Part shown: positions 44,462 to 55,881 of the stretch, piece by piece
Position numbering within the stretch: position 1 is the first letter of the stretch
How the letters are laid out: the number at the start of each line of letters is the position of its first letter
From: Pogonophryne albipinna
Taxonomy: Eukaryota > Chordata > Actinopteri > Perciformes > Artedidraconidae
Reading direction: 5' to 3'
Assembly (NCBI GenBank): GCA_028583405.1
Contig: CM053252.1
Coordinates: forward strand, 38,925,233 to 38,989,232
Length of the DNA: 64,000 nt
The notes under the pieces: generated by a model
What the model saw: the letters and a program-made list of their open reading frames with translations, nothing else
Told to the model about the DNA's origin: nothing
Database searches by the model: none
Translations under genes and position numbers: made by a program

Positions 44462-44843
44462 AGGTGGGGTAGGTAATGTTGGAGAAACCAGCTCGAGTGC
44501 GCTATAATTTGAAAATACACAGCCGGAAAAAATCTGCCACTTCCTTACAGAGCCCCTCCTCCAACACACACGAACGCGCACATGACCAATGAGGGCACGA
44601 GATAAGTTTGTGCACAGATGGAAGGCTGACAGGCAGGTAGGCCATCCAGTTATTTTAGCCGGGCCGGCTAAAATGATTGGTCGTGCTTTTTACAGTACTA
44701 CGGCTTCCACAGATGAATTTTTTTTATGGATTTTTTGTCAAAGCCCTTAAGATATTCATTGCTATCGGGATGTTAAGAGCATTCCATGGAATATAACAAC
44801 AAGTGTATCTCGAGCCGGTTTCTCAAACTTACCTACCCCACCT
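44462..44843. mobile_element. 382-bp MITE with TTAA target site
   Basis: The ends AGGTGGGGTAGGTAA and TTACCTACCCCACCT are inverted repeats that extend inward through GAGAAACC[AG]GCTCGAG. TTAA flanks both sides (44458-44461 and 44844-44847). A TTAA duplication is used by piggyBac and Kolobok transposases. It has no transposase, so it was moved in trans. Confidence 0.9.
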
Positions 44844-44847
44844 TTAA

Positions 44848-46140
44848 TATTGTAAATAATATTTTCTGACTATTTGTAAAGTTATGTAGGTTAAGGTTTG
44901 TAAGACCCATAGTTAGCATGTGGGCATGTGCAGCTGTTGCTAAGTGATGTCGGTCTATAATGGTTTATTAACAGTTAAGGCGAGACACCCCAGGTGAATA
45001 GGGTAATAAAGATATCATCTAGAAATGTCTCCAGTTAATTACCTACAATAAGGCAATTGTTTCTTGTATTACAAGTGTTCTGAATATGCAAATGAGCCTT
45101 TATGTCATTAGATATGCGCACATTTTAACACATTTCAGGAACCGAAATCTGAACTTTGGATAAAGCCAGGTTCAAAATTCTTGTTTCATTTTGTAGTCAT
45201 ATTAGTATCTATGGCTTTTACTGAAGGGATTTTGGATATCTCTTTTTATCACTCCATAAATCAGAAAATACTGTCAACAGCCCTAAAATATCAATTTTCG
45301 CCATGTTTTTAGGTATACAATGTTGTATAATTCAGGCTATGAATTATATATGAACAAACCCTTCGGTAAAAACCTTCATAATATTGATAGGAATATAACT
45401 GGAAGGTTTGGTGTATGTAAGTGCAACTTATGTGGACATTTCGGACTCAGAGTAGGAGAAAAACTCATTTTGAGAAAACAACCTTTAAAGATTGCAGTGA
45501 GGTGCTAGCTAAACCCTCCTGTTCTTTGGATGATAGCTTGCGCATCGACGCACTCCGTGAAGGTATTCCATGTTCGGGGTCATTTGTTTTTTGTATAATC
45601 TTGCTTCGTGCAAGTGACAATTGTTGCCGTCTTCTCTGTGAACGTTTTTTTTGCCGTTCTTTTGCCATTTTGAGATTTAAATTTCTAGCGGAAAGCTAAC
45701 CAGGAAGTGTTTTAGCACACCACGTGACGCATCTGAACGAATCACGTTGTCAGAAGTTGACACCAGCCAATGAGATTTTGTTTCTTGGTTTAAGACCCCT
45801 TTGTGCTTTCACCATTGGTTGCTGATACAAAGGAAATGACCATATTTGGATCCAATGAGATTGTGCAGGAGAGACGGAGCTTTCCAACGATATCTCTGAT
45901 GACATGGTGCAAACAGTGGTCGCGGTACTTTATGTTACTTTAGAATGCTAACTTTGGTGAATTTAGGAGAAATATACAGACGCAAATAGACAAACTATAG
46001 TAAAATAAACACTTAAATGTGTATTTTGTATGTTTTCCTTCCAAAAGCCTGAAAGAAAACATGTTATGAAATCAAAATAGCACAACATCTCAAAATTGAC
46101 CAGTGCATGAAAAACTATGTTTTTGCCTGCCGTGTCTCGC
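44848..46140. other. No gene seen
   Basis: Two overlapping + frames (45320-45508, 45421-45699) and a K/R/Q-rich - frame (45668-45465) occur, none with a recognised domain. The segment at 45520-45700 is GC-richer. No repeat ends were identified. Confidence 0.4.
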
Positions 46141-47256
46141 CTTTAACGCCCACATAAAATCAATTTCAAGGACCGCCTACTTTCATCTACGTAACATTGC
46201 AAAAATCAGGCAGATCTTGCCTCAAAACGATGCAGAGAAACTAGTCCATGCATTTGTTACTTCAAGGCTGGATTATTGTAACTCCTTATTATCAGGGTGT
46301 ACCAAGAAGTCAGTCAAGTCGCTTCAGCTGATTCAAAATGCTGCAGCTCCTGTAGCCTACTAACCAGAGTTAGGAAAAGGGACCACATTACTCCTGTTCT
46401 GGCTGCCTTACACTGGCTCCCTATAGAACACAAGATATAATTTAAAATGCTTCTTCTTGTTGTTCCTAGAGTTTCTAAAAGTACAATGGGAGCCAGAGCC
46501 TTTTCTTATCAAGCTCCACATTTGTTGAATCAGCTCCCAGTTTGTGTTCGGGCGGCAGACACCCTATCCGTTTTTAAGAGTGCGCTTAAGACCTTCCTTT
46601 TTGATAAAGCTTATAGTTAGGGCTGATTAGATTCAGCCCCTAGTTTTGCTGATATAGGCTTAGTTTGTCGGGGGACATCTTACTTCTTACTTCTCTCTGT
46701 CTATACCTGTGTAGTGTACTCTCATGTTCCGATTAACCCAGCTTCCCCACATTTCTTTTTGGTGTCTATATACGCTGGGATCCGGAGTCATGGATGATCC
46801 TGCGGTCCTGAGTCCTGGATCGCGACCCCTGGATCTTGAGTCGTGGCTGTGGTCCTGGATCATAGGTCCTGGATGGATATCCTTGTGGATTCATCTTCCT
46901 ATTATACACACATGCATTTCCAAACATTTGGACTACCTATGTTGCAAATGTATTATCTTTTCAATTTACACACAGCATCTATTGCACGTCTGTCCGTCCT
47001 GGGAGAGGGATCCCTCCTCTGTTGCTCTCCCTGAGGTTTCTCCCATTTTCCCCTTTAAACTGTGGGTTTTCTCCGGAAGTTTTTCCTTGTACGATGTGAG
47101 GGTCTAAGGACAGAGGGTCTAAGGACAGAGGGTCTAAGGACATAGGGTGTCGTATTGTCATACTGATATTCTGTACAAACTGTGAAGTCCACTGAGACAA
47201 ATGTAACATTTGTGATATTGGGCTATATAAATAAACATTGATTGATTGATTGATTA
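46141..47256 (+). mobile_element. L2-type LINE 3' end (copy 2), internally deleted
   Basis: The + strand reads the same ORF2 end as copy 1 (RTAYFHLRNIAKIRQ, FVTSRLDYCNSLL at about 46255-46290), but with frameshifts and a stop near 46362. About 130 bp that copy 1 has between FKILLLAYKALNG and LVVPRVSKS are missing at about 46458. The 3' UTR ends in TTGATTGATTGATTGATT at about 47239-47256. A 15-bp unit GAGGGTCTAAGGACA is repeated three times at 47098-47142, while copy 1 has it once. Copy 2 is in the opposite orientation to copy 1. Confidence 0.9.
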
Positions 47257-48586
47257 TATGCAAAGAAAATCAGTAATATCTTTAAAAACTACAAGTCCCT
47301 TTCTATCAGCTGTGCACCGTTATGGTGTAAATATAACCTATCTACCAATTGGATCAAATATAAAAGTCAGCCGAATTAGTATTGATACTGCAATGCGACG
47401 TATTGTGTGAAGAGAAATTGAAGATGTTGTTTAATTGCTGTTATATTTATGATCCACGTCACGTATTCAGTTTCCGTGGCAGTTCTTCCTGTTTGTTTAG
47501 AAGTTTTCTAATAAGGGCTCTATAAATAGAGAACTACGGCAGATGTGTAATATTTAATGCAGCCAAACTGTGTATTACAATGCCGTTATGTGATGACTTT
47601 CAAAGAGAAGAGCAAGCACACTCGGAATAAAGTATTATTTAATTTTTTTAAATTATGTTTTTCGGATTTCATATCGCATAAACACCATATCCCAGCGTGC
47701 ATTGTGGCTAAACAATCCAATCACCGAACTTCTAGCTGAGGATCTTGGGTAATTAGTTCAGTGCGTTAGTGGTATGTATCGCAATGATGCTCGAAATGTC
47801 TCTTATAGGCCTACGTCTGTTTCCGGTGACTTTATTTTGAAATTCAGTTCCTGAGGAACGGCTAAAAAGCCTGAGATGATAGAATTAAACGAATAAATAA
47901 AAACAATGATAATTGTGTGTTATTGGTGAGTAAATAACATTTGTTATTTAGAAAATAATAACAAATTAGAAGGAAAAAAATATTTTAAAAATACAGATTT
48001 CAGTATTTTGAGGCTCTGAGCCCGATTTCTTTAAAAACAATAATCCTGGCTTGATATTGAGTAAGAACATGTTTTTATGAACCACACAGCTTCCGGTTTT
48101 CCAAGACCCGACCGGACAAAAAGATGTGTTGCAGGCACGAAACATCCTACCGATTGAAATACATTGCTTTTAAAATCGTTCTGTGTGACACGAAAAAAAG
48201 GGGGAAATCGTGTTGGTGACCATGAATCAATAGATTACATGTCGTCACTATAACACGAAATGCCGTGAGACTGGGTTGCTCACGGCAGTGTTTTAAAGAC
48301 TATGTGTGCAGAGAAGGGTGTGGAAGCTCATAAACCTCCACCAGGAGGGGGAAGGATGAGTTTTCACTCAGCCAGCCCACCATCTGTCCATAACACACAC
48401 ACTTACATTTAAAGCATAAACATTTCAACAGCAATGTGTTCTTCCAGTGTTCTGTGTTTTGTGCATCATTCAGTTAATTGGACATAGTGGAAACAAATAT
48501 GGCTGTTTTCAAAGACTTTTTAAATCCAAACATTGAAATCCACTCACCTCTATTGTTTTGCTCAGTGATGGAACTATAACCCTACA
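47257..48586. other. No gene seen
   Basis: AT-rich, short frames only, no repeat ends identified. Confidence 0.5.
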
Positions 48587-48639
48587 TTACCCCAGCATTA
48601 TTTGTAGTTGAAATACTACAGCAAAATGGCATTGCCGTT

Positions 48640-49284
48640 GTGTCTCTGTGGAGTGAGCGGTGAAGCGGGACCCTATGCGTTGGGCACCGTTCAAATTTGT
48701 TGTGTGAAAAAAACACGTAATATGTGAATGCAGGACGGCCCAGAGTGGGTAACGCCCCGATTGCACCTGCCTCTTCAGACATCGCCCACCCATCTGTGTC
48801 ATCTCTGAGTACCACGGCGCCCCGACGCGATCCGGAGCCACTAGGATGACTGACAGACGTTCTCGCTCACTCTCCCCAGGAGAGGGAGAATGAGACGCAG
48901 CGGTGGACAGGCGTAGAGCAGCTTTCTTGGCCATGGCTCGTATGGGAACGCACCCACCCCCAAGGGCGGGTCGTCGCTCAGAACCTTGGAGAACCGCAGG
49001 GCACAGTGGCTGTTGCGCCGGCTGGCGAACAGGTCCACCTCAGCTCTCCCGAACTGGGCCCAGACCTGCTTCACCACCTCCGGGTGAAGCACCCACTCGC
49101 CTGGCAGGGGGCCGCCCCTCGACATTAGGTCGGCCCCCCTGTTCTCCAGTCCCGGGATGTGGAGGGCTCTCAGAGATAACACCACCTCTGAAGCCCATAA
49201 CCACAGTTTCTCCGCTGTGGTCAACAAGGCGGCAGAGCGCACGTTCCACCATAATGTCCCCTTTACCACTACGGTAAAGTGCAT
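48640..49284 (-). pseudogene. DIRS RNase H end and post-RNase H linker
   Basis: The frame 49284-48841 has HIPGLENRGADLMSRGG, then VDLFASRRNSHC and FPYEPWPRKLLYACPPL, the conserved end of DIRS RT-RNase H. After a frameshift near 48850 the linker LSVILVAPDRVGAPWYSEM is read in 48934-48587. RT motifs are missing upstream. Confidence 0.85.
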
Positions 49285-49365
49285 TAACCGGAGTCTTTAC
49301 TCTAGGCGTAGTGTGTTCCCTGACAGTAATACGCCGGCCATAACGCTTCCTCCCCCCGGAGCAAC

Positions 49366-50376
49366 TCACCCGGCCGCTCTCTGCTGCTGCGGAGCCTGCC
49401 GAGGTCGAGCAGCCCGCCCCCGTGAGTGCCGGTACGCCGGTTCCACGGGGTGGGCCGAAGAGGTGGAGGGTGCCTCTCCCTTCGTCTCACCGTCGCGCTG
49501 CGCTCCCCATGGAGGAGCACGCTGTGGCGCCTGAGGAGGAGCCAGCGGTAACATGCGGCTAAGCTGCACCCTCTCCTCCTCTAGGCGGCTGAAGCGCTGG
49601 GTGACCGAGGATATCGATCCGAAGAGCCCCTCCGTTGACACGGGGGCTCCAAGGAGATCCTCTCGGTCCTTCTTGGATAGGGCGGTGAGTCCTAGCCACA
49701 CGTGACGCGACGTGACGTCACTGTGGCTAAGGACATCACCCGCCCCGCTGCGGCGGCCACTCCATGGATCAAATTATTCATCTGACCGATGCAGCGGTCC
49801 GGATAATCGCTCCCGTCCTGAGGCGGGAGGGCGGGAGCGTCTGCTTGAGGGGTAATCAAGGAGACGCCCAACACGCCAAGATTATTAGCCGCAGCCACCA
49901 TCTGTGCTCCGAGCCTCCGAGGTCATCACCGCCAGAAAGTCCAGATGCGCAGACCTGTGTGCTGGACACTCCTAACCGCCGGACCCGAAGGTGTCGGACA
50001 ACGAGGCGTCCTCGTCATCTTCCCCCTCCGTGAACGTGGCCACCCGGCCCCTCGTGAGGGTGAACTCAAATGGCACCTCATCATCTAGTTCATCCATCTC
50101 GCCCACCTCGAGGTCCTGATCCTCCACCTGCGGGCCGAACTTCACCCGGAGATGCTCGCCACGATGTCGGCGGTTCATGCGGCAGGCATTACAGGCCGGC
50201 GACTGGCTTAGGCCCTCCTCGGCGTGGTTCGGCCCCAGGCACTGGAAGCACAGGCGGTGTGGGTCAGCCCCCGCGATCAGGCCAGGGCATGTCGGGCAGG
50301 TTCGGTGTTCAAGGAGTGGTTCCATGCTGTTTTTCTCAAGCATGAGCTGCTCTTTCACGTCTTGCTCAGTGTTCAC
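49366..50376 (-). pseudogene. DIRS gag-like protein, frameshifted
   Basis: The frame 50376-49972 has CPTCPGLIAGADPHRLCFQC followed by LGPNHAEEG and a further CNAC, the cysteine-rich start of fish DIRS gag. The acidic region follows. After frame changes, 49701-49366 carries ALSKKDREDLLGAPVS and ..LFGSISSVTQRFSRLEEE, the conserved C-terminal part. The segment between (49901-49692) is in a third frame, so two or more indels are present. Confidence 0.75.
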
Positions 50377-50400
50377 TTCTGCTCGCTGAAGAGAAAGGGA

Positions 50401-51540
50401 TGACAGTCAGGAGGCTAGGCCTCCTTTTATACCGTGAGATGTGTGCGCATTCAGGTAGGCCCGCCCCGGGGCCGGCTACGTCTATAGAAGTCTCAGTAGG
50501 TGAATGCTTGCATGATAAGGTAGTAAACATAGAGTCCAGTAGAGGGCGGAGCCTGTGAGAGATATAACAGTTATTCATTCTTAAATACTACAAATGCAGG
50601 TTCCTGTGTTGCAGTCAGTCATAAATCTCAGCGTGATGGCATGAGAGTGAGGTCATAGACGGACACAATAAAGAGGAACACATCACATCTGTCTCTTTCC
50701 AATCTCACAGAGTGCTCACGCTTCCTCCTCAGCATCCACTCCTTATTGATTTCTGGGACACAACTGAATGAGTGCCTGGTAGCAGGACAATTATACAGAG
50801 GGGACGTTTGGGGGGGCGGGCTGTGGAGAAAAGTCCTTCACTGAAACTGCTGGCAAATCATGACCAATGAGCTTTAAATTCTTTACTTTATCTTGGATGT
50901 AGAACTTCTTTAAATAAATTAGTTATTCAATGAGGTAATGGTAGTGTTGTCAATAGGAACAGGTATTTTGAGGCCAAGGCCGATATTGACCTTTTAATAA
51001 GAGTAGAACAAGAAGATATAAATCAGATGAAAACACTAGCATAAACTATATTTTGAGAACGCTTTTGGCAACTTGAATTTATATAAATGAGTTATAAAAC
51101 GACAATTTGAACCAGATAGCTAGATTAATTTATCTAACTTTTGTAGGTTAAACAAAGCCACAGCTGCAAGTGGTCCATAGCTGCATGGAAGCAGGTCATA
51201 GAACTGGCTCCTCTATCCAGCAGCTCCAAGGTTAGCATATTTCCAGCAGCACAGACAAATCAAGTCTTGTTTTTTAACCAATGTGTCCAGGAACTAGAAT
51301 CAATCAATTTGAAGGATTTGCTTATTGAGCCACTCTCACTCTGCTTTCCTGTTCTCCTCCTTGTGTCCTTTACTAATTTGTTTCCCCTTCCCCCAACTCA
51401 GGTGTGTCTCATTGATCTCCTGACTTTTAAAGGGATGTACCATGTTTTTTCCTTTAGCCCCCTTTCTGCTATAATTGTCTTATTTTAGACTATGAATGAA
51501 AACGACCAATAAATGACTATAAGGAATAACTCAGTTGAAC
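50401..51540. other. No gene seen
   Basis: Possible DIRS leader at the left edge (to about 50560). The rest is AT-rich, with no supported frame. A G-run is at 50809-50820. Confidence 0.45.
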
Positions 51541-51790
51541 CAGTACAATGACAAAGGGGGATGGCAATGGCTCAGGGGATGGTCATCGTCCAGGCAAAAG
51601 GTCAGTGGTTCAATACCCAGCCCTTGCAGTCAATATGTCAATGTGTCATTTAACCCCAAGTTGCCAATGGTGTGTGAATGTATGTGAATGTTAGTCTCCC
51701 TGAGCGGGTGGAACCTTTTATGGCAGCCAATTTATGAATGTGTGTCAATTCTGAATTGTTAAACCACTTTGAGGGGTTGTAAAGAATGGA
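51541..51790 (+). mobile_element. tRNA-derived SINE-like repeat
   Basis: A polymerase III A-box-like TGGCTCAGGGG (51568-51578) is followed about 30 bp later by a B-box-like GGTTCAATACC (51607-51617). The body then has GTGTGTGAATGTATGTGAATG and ACCACTTTGAGGGGTTGTAAA, a pattern common to teleost SINEs with a LINE-like tail. It is diverged and the borders are rough. Confidence 0.65.
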
Positions 51791-52973
51791 AAAATATATT
51801 TAAATGCAGTCCATTTTAAAAAAATTTTACAGGATAAGAAAAGATTCAAAGTAAATAATGATGTGTTGCTCTTCCCACAGGTTGTCAGCAGGGGGCAGCA
51901 GAGGCCTAGCGTCTGCCAGCAGCACAGCAGATTTGACATCCTGAATATCATTTATCTTCAGCCAGCCTTGACCCCAGGAGAAACACCCAGAATAATTTGC
52001 GTATATCACAGTCTGCAGGGAGAACAGGTGAGAGTGGGTCACACCTGGAGAGGAGGGCCTTGTCCAGAGGAAACTCATTTCACAAAACTGTGATTGAGGG
52101 AACAGTAACAGTAAGACATGTTTGGTGTATTTTTACTATCGAGCTGATTAGGACAAATGATGTAAAGTTTTCTCAAATGTTTATCTCATTTTGTACACCT
52201 GGTCAAATCAAAGAACCTTTACTAAGATGTGACCCTCCAGCTGGCTCCTGTCTCAGCTTTTTGCTTTTGAGTCATCATATTTTTAAGACTGGGAATTCCA
52301 GACTTGGCTCCAAAATGAAAAATCCATCATTGGAAAATCACCTCTTCCCTAACTGAGAGGGAAACTCTGTCAATCATTTGCTGTTGGTTAGCTACATCTT
52401 TTGATTCCATTTTACAAAAAAGTGGGAGAACTGAGATATTATGAACTTCTTACAAATTGAACGTGTGCAGAATAACTCGCGGTACTGAAAGCTGCTTTCA
52501 AGGACATTGTCCAAAGCTGAGCAGTAGTTTGCGGAACCAAAGCTCTGAAAAACCATACCACCAACATCTGCTCACAGCTCCAGCCTAATAAAAAGTAAAG
52601 AATGCTGCTAGTCTGTGTGCTTTACTGCTTATGGGGCTACTTCACTTTTTCCATATGCTGCAGCAGCTGCTTGGACGGCCTCGCAGCGTGAGACCCTCAC
52701 AGTTCAGGTCACATTTTTCTCACGTCCAAATGCATAAATGCTCGTGTCCGGCTATGCTTCACTCCACACACTGTGCAGAGCGGCTCGTACAATGAGGTGC
52801 CGCCATCCAGGCCTTGTTGCTCTCTGGTGCAGAATCAGTTTGAGACTGCAGCCTGGGATCCATCTGCCTCACATTTGCCACGTATTTCCAGAGCAGGAGA
52901 CTGGCTCACCGGTGCATTTCTCATGGCGATGTGAAATAGTGTGAGAAAGCTGCGACTCTCTATGGGTGTGTGC

Positions 52974-53063
<90 letters not shown>

Positions 53064-53679
53064 ACAGGCAGCACAATGTCACCTTGACTACAATCTACAG
53101 GAGGGAATGAGGGCGCACCACATCTGTACAGCAGTGGACAGAGGAGAAGAGAGGGAGTAGAAGGTATTTGCGTGTGTCTCGGAGCGTGTGTGAGAATATG
53201 CCAAATGTGTGAGTGTGTGTGCGTGTGTGTGTAAAGGGAGAGAGAGAAAGACTGAGGCGGGTGTAGCTCTCTCAGACAGCTCACAGTGCTGGAGGATCCC
53301 TCTTCACATGCAGGCAGAGCGACGCAGAGATGTCAGACGCAGCACACACAGGTGGGTCACACAGCAGATGAGGGGACAGGTGAGACAGGCCGGGGGCTCA
53401 CGCGGCATGCTTCCTCTTTTATAGGGCTGTTTTCAGTGTCAGAACTGCATTATAACCATGCATAAACATGTCATTTTATTTTGGCAACCCGGCAGGGATC
53501 ACATCGTCTAAGGTGCGATATTGTCTAATTAGAGATGTATTGGATCACCATGAGAACAATAATTACAGATATAAATAAAGCAAATTGGTTTATATTTTGT
53601 TTAAATGCTACACTTTAATAACAACTAACTCTTTCAACTGTCACACATTTAATTTAGATTTCTCGTATGTAAATTGAAG
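51791..53679. other. No gene seen; contains a (TG)n run
   Basis: Short frames only. A palindromic stretch GCTGCAGCAGC is near 52660. The (TG)n run 52974-53062 is noted separately. The sequence becomes less repeat-rich toward the nova1 promoter region. Confidence 0.45.
52974..53062. repeat. (TG)n microsatellite, about 44 units
   Basis: An uninterrupted TG run. Frames reading CV or HT repeats across it are artefacts. Confidence 0.99.
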
Positions 53680-55718
53680 TCAGAGCCTCCTGCAGAGCTC
53701 CAGGTGAGTTGGAGGCTCGTGGCCCTCTGACAGCAGCTACAGACCTTCAGACCGCCGCGCAGGGACCTTCAGGCTCCGGCTCGGACATAATTGCATTTGC
53801 CGGGAGTGTAACGGAGCAAAAAGCCGCCGACTGAGCCGCATCCTCTCCACTCCGTCATGTGACACCGTCGGGAGAATATATGTGTGTCCTTTCCGTTTTG
53901 CCGGAGAAATGCAGCCTCGGCCAATCGTGTCTCGACTGAGGCGTCTCTCTCTCCCTCTCTCTTTCTCGCTTTCTCTCTCTCACGATGCCTTCATGGAACA
54001 TCGGAATTAACTGGTTGGTTCTGCCTGTGAGCTAGGGATTTTATGTTTTGAACCATAGGTGTAATTTACAATGGAGAAGCTGTGGCCATAACCCCACCAT
54101 TTTTTAAATGGCTTATTTTTCTCCCAACATTTTAGATATAAGAAGAATCATTTGTTAAAAGTGTTTTGCTAACAAAGCAACAAAATGTTAACTAAATAAG
54201 GAAAAAGCTTTGAGAAAGATTTGTCATAATAAATGAGATTATAGAAGAAACTAATAAGCATTGTCTCAGAAGGACTTAGGCTCCAAAAAAAACTTAGCCT
54301 ACTAATTGTTTAATTACCCAAAAAGTGCCCAATAAGTAAGAAAATGTAAGTGTTCTGCCTTCACTGTTAATGTTGGATTACTTTTCATTCATTCAACTGC
54401 AACGCTCTTTTGAGTATGCATTATTGCCAGACCCGCCATATTTACCTATATCTCCTAGTACACCTTTTACATTTCCTAAAATCACATTTTGAAGACCTTT
54501 TATATATATTTAGTTTTTTTTGTTTATGTCCTCACCACGCTTCAATTTAACTGACACCCTTGTTTTGAAGATAAAATGTTTATTTGATAGACACTTCAAT
54601 GTCTCTAACCGCACACCAATGTATCTTTTGTGTAAATCATTTGCATGAAAACATGCAGAATTGTAAGCCCCTAAATGATTAAAGATCACTGATGTAGGTT
54701 AATTACATCCAATGTTGTTTTTTAAACTGCATAAAAGCTTGATCTGGTAGGCTAAACCAAAAGAAAAATAATAGAAAACACATACTTCTAGTCTTTCATA
54801 GCCTAAGTAATATCCTCAGATGGTTTTTCTGCGGTTAAAAAGCAACACAACACAAAGACAATTCGCTCTTTTACTTAAACGTCTGGGAAACCCGATTTTA
54901 CGGGATGCATCTGAATGCGTCTCAAGGCCCTGTGACGTCAGCCGCTCCCCTGCGCTTCCTCGCGCAGCCAGTCAGAGAAGGGATGCTCTGAACGCAAGAC
55001 TGCAGCATCTTCACCGAGAGAAGGAGCAGAAAAAAAACTCGTCTCTTTCTCTGTGTTCCTCCAACTCCGCGTCTCCGGACCCTCTCACCCACCGTCACCC
55101 TCCGTCACCCCGGGGTGTCTGCATGATCGGAGCCAGGACAGGATAAGAAGAAAGAAATTATCTGATAGCCTACAATAACCCACCGGATTTTTTGTATTGC
55201 TTCACCGACCTTTTCTCTTCTTTCTCCGGTTGATTTCACCTCTTTGTCTTTCGGTATTGTTTTTTGTTTTGTTTTATTTATTGTTGCGGAGGAGCGCCAC
55301 CATCCTGCACTGCCTGACATGAGTACGCTCTTTTATGTGTTTGCAACGGAATGACACACATATCCTAGCCCGCATATCAGAAGCTTGATGGAAGATTGAT
55401 GCTCCATTTGCACGTTTTCAGTAGCCTAGATCATCATCCATCTGCAGAGGTTCCGGATTTTCTCCCCCCTCTGACTCGATCATCCGCCGCTCCGTTTCTT
55501 TCTCTGTCCCTGCGCAGCATCTCGGTACGCACGGCGCACCACGGAGAAACGCGCAGCTAACCTTCCCCCGTCCGTAAGAAACAGGCGTATTTTTCCAATT
55601 CCCAGATCGCTTTCGCCTTCTCCAAGGACTCATCTGCACGGCTACGCTGCGTAAAAAAACGGGAAAAGGGGGGATTTAAACGCAAACGCAGCCCAAGCAT
55701 CCAAGAGCAAGCTCGAAA
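53680..55718 (+). promoter_or_regulatory. nova1: nova1 5' flank, promoter and 5' UTR region
   Basis: Two CG-rich patches (about 53700-53990 and 54880-55718) flank an AT-rich middle and lead into the nova1 start codon. A CCAAT box (53921-53925, in GGCCAATCG) and a perfect CRE (TGACGTCA, 54933-54940) are visible. A CT-rich run is at 53943-53980. The transcription start is not determinable. Several short upstream ATGs lie in the second patch, for instance at 54820, and the 108-codon frame from it looks like chance in GC-rich DNA. That this is the promoter is inferred from position and composition. Confidence 0.6.
54933..54940. promoter_or_regulatory. Consensus cAMP response element
   Basis: The perfect palindrome TGACGTCA lies in CG-rich sequence 786 bp upstream of the nova1 ATG. 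Such sites bind CREB/ATF factors, which suits a neuronal gene. Function here is inferred. Confidence 0.6.
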
Positions 55719-55875
55719 ATGATGGCCGGCGGAGCAGTACAGCAAAACGGGATTTTTTCAAATCCTCACCATCACAATCAACAACCACACATGGAGTCCG
55801 ACCCTCCGGACTCACGTAAAAGACCCCTGGAGACTCCCACGGAGGCCAGCAGCACCAAACGCACAAACACAGGAG
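55719..55875 (+). CDS. nova1: nova1 first coding exon (N-terminus of the splicing regulator Nova1)
   Basis: The exon encodes MMAGGAVQQNG..., then DPPDSRKRPLETPTEASSTK and RTNTG, 52 codons plus one base. This matches the known N-terminus of vertebrate NOVA1, including the bipartite basic nuclear-localisation segment around residues 29-48 (SRKRPLE, TKR). Nova1 is a neuronal nuclear RNA-binding protein with three KH domains that binds YCAY clusters and controls alternative splicing. The KH exons are not in the window. The first of two tandem ATGs is taken as start, and the frame is open for a few codons upstream without another ATG. The histidine-rich insert (HHHNQQPH, about residues 17-24) is longer than in mammals as I recall them. 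The paralogue nova2 lacks the MM-QQNG start, so nova1 is preferred. Confidence 0.93.
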
Positions 55876-55881
55876 GTAAGG
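55876..55881 (+). other. nova1: Splice donor of nova1 exon 1
   Basis: The junction GGAG|GTAAGG is a near-consensus donor. It ends the exon after the first base of a codon (phase 1), the position expected because vertebrate NOVA1 continues with glutamate after TNTG. The frame runs on past the donor to 56027 but loses all similarity to Nova. Confidence 0.9.

Larger units (their letters stand above)
48587..50400 (-). mobile_element. DIRS-type retrotransposon, deletion derivative
   Basis: On the - strand a DIRS-like gag (50376 to about 49366) is followed almost directly by the RNase H end of pol and the linker that normally precedes the tyrosine recombinase (about 49284-48640). The reverse-transcriptase core is absent and no recombinase frame follows, so a large internal deletion and a 3' truncation are inferred. 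The segment is strikingly GC-rich compared with its surroundings. DIRS terminal repeats were not identified. Confidence 0.8.

Noticed and set aside
49040..50345. Several + strand arginine/proline-rich frames (48903-49277, 49157-49534, 50070-50345)
   Set aside because: They are shadows of the GC-rich DIRS frames on the - strand, which carry recognised motifs.
54820..55146. 108-codon frame upstream of nova1 as a separate gene or a functional upstream ORF
   Set aside because: GC-rich DNA gives chance open frames, and it shows no domain or conserved start context. It was kept only as part of the 5' region.
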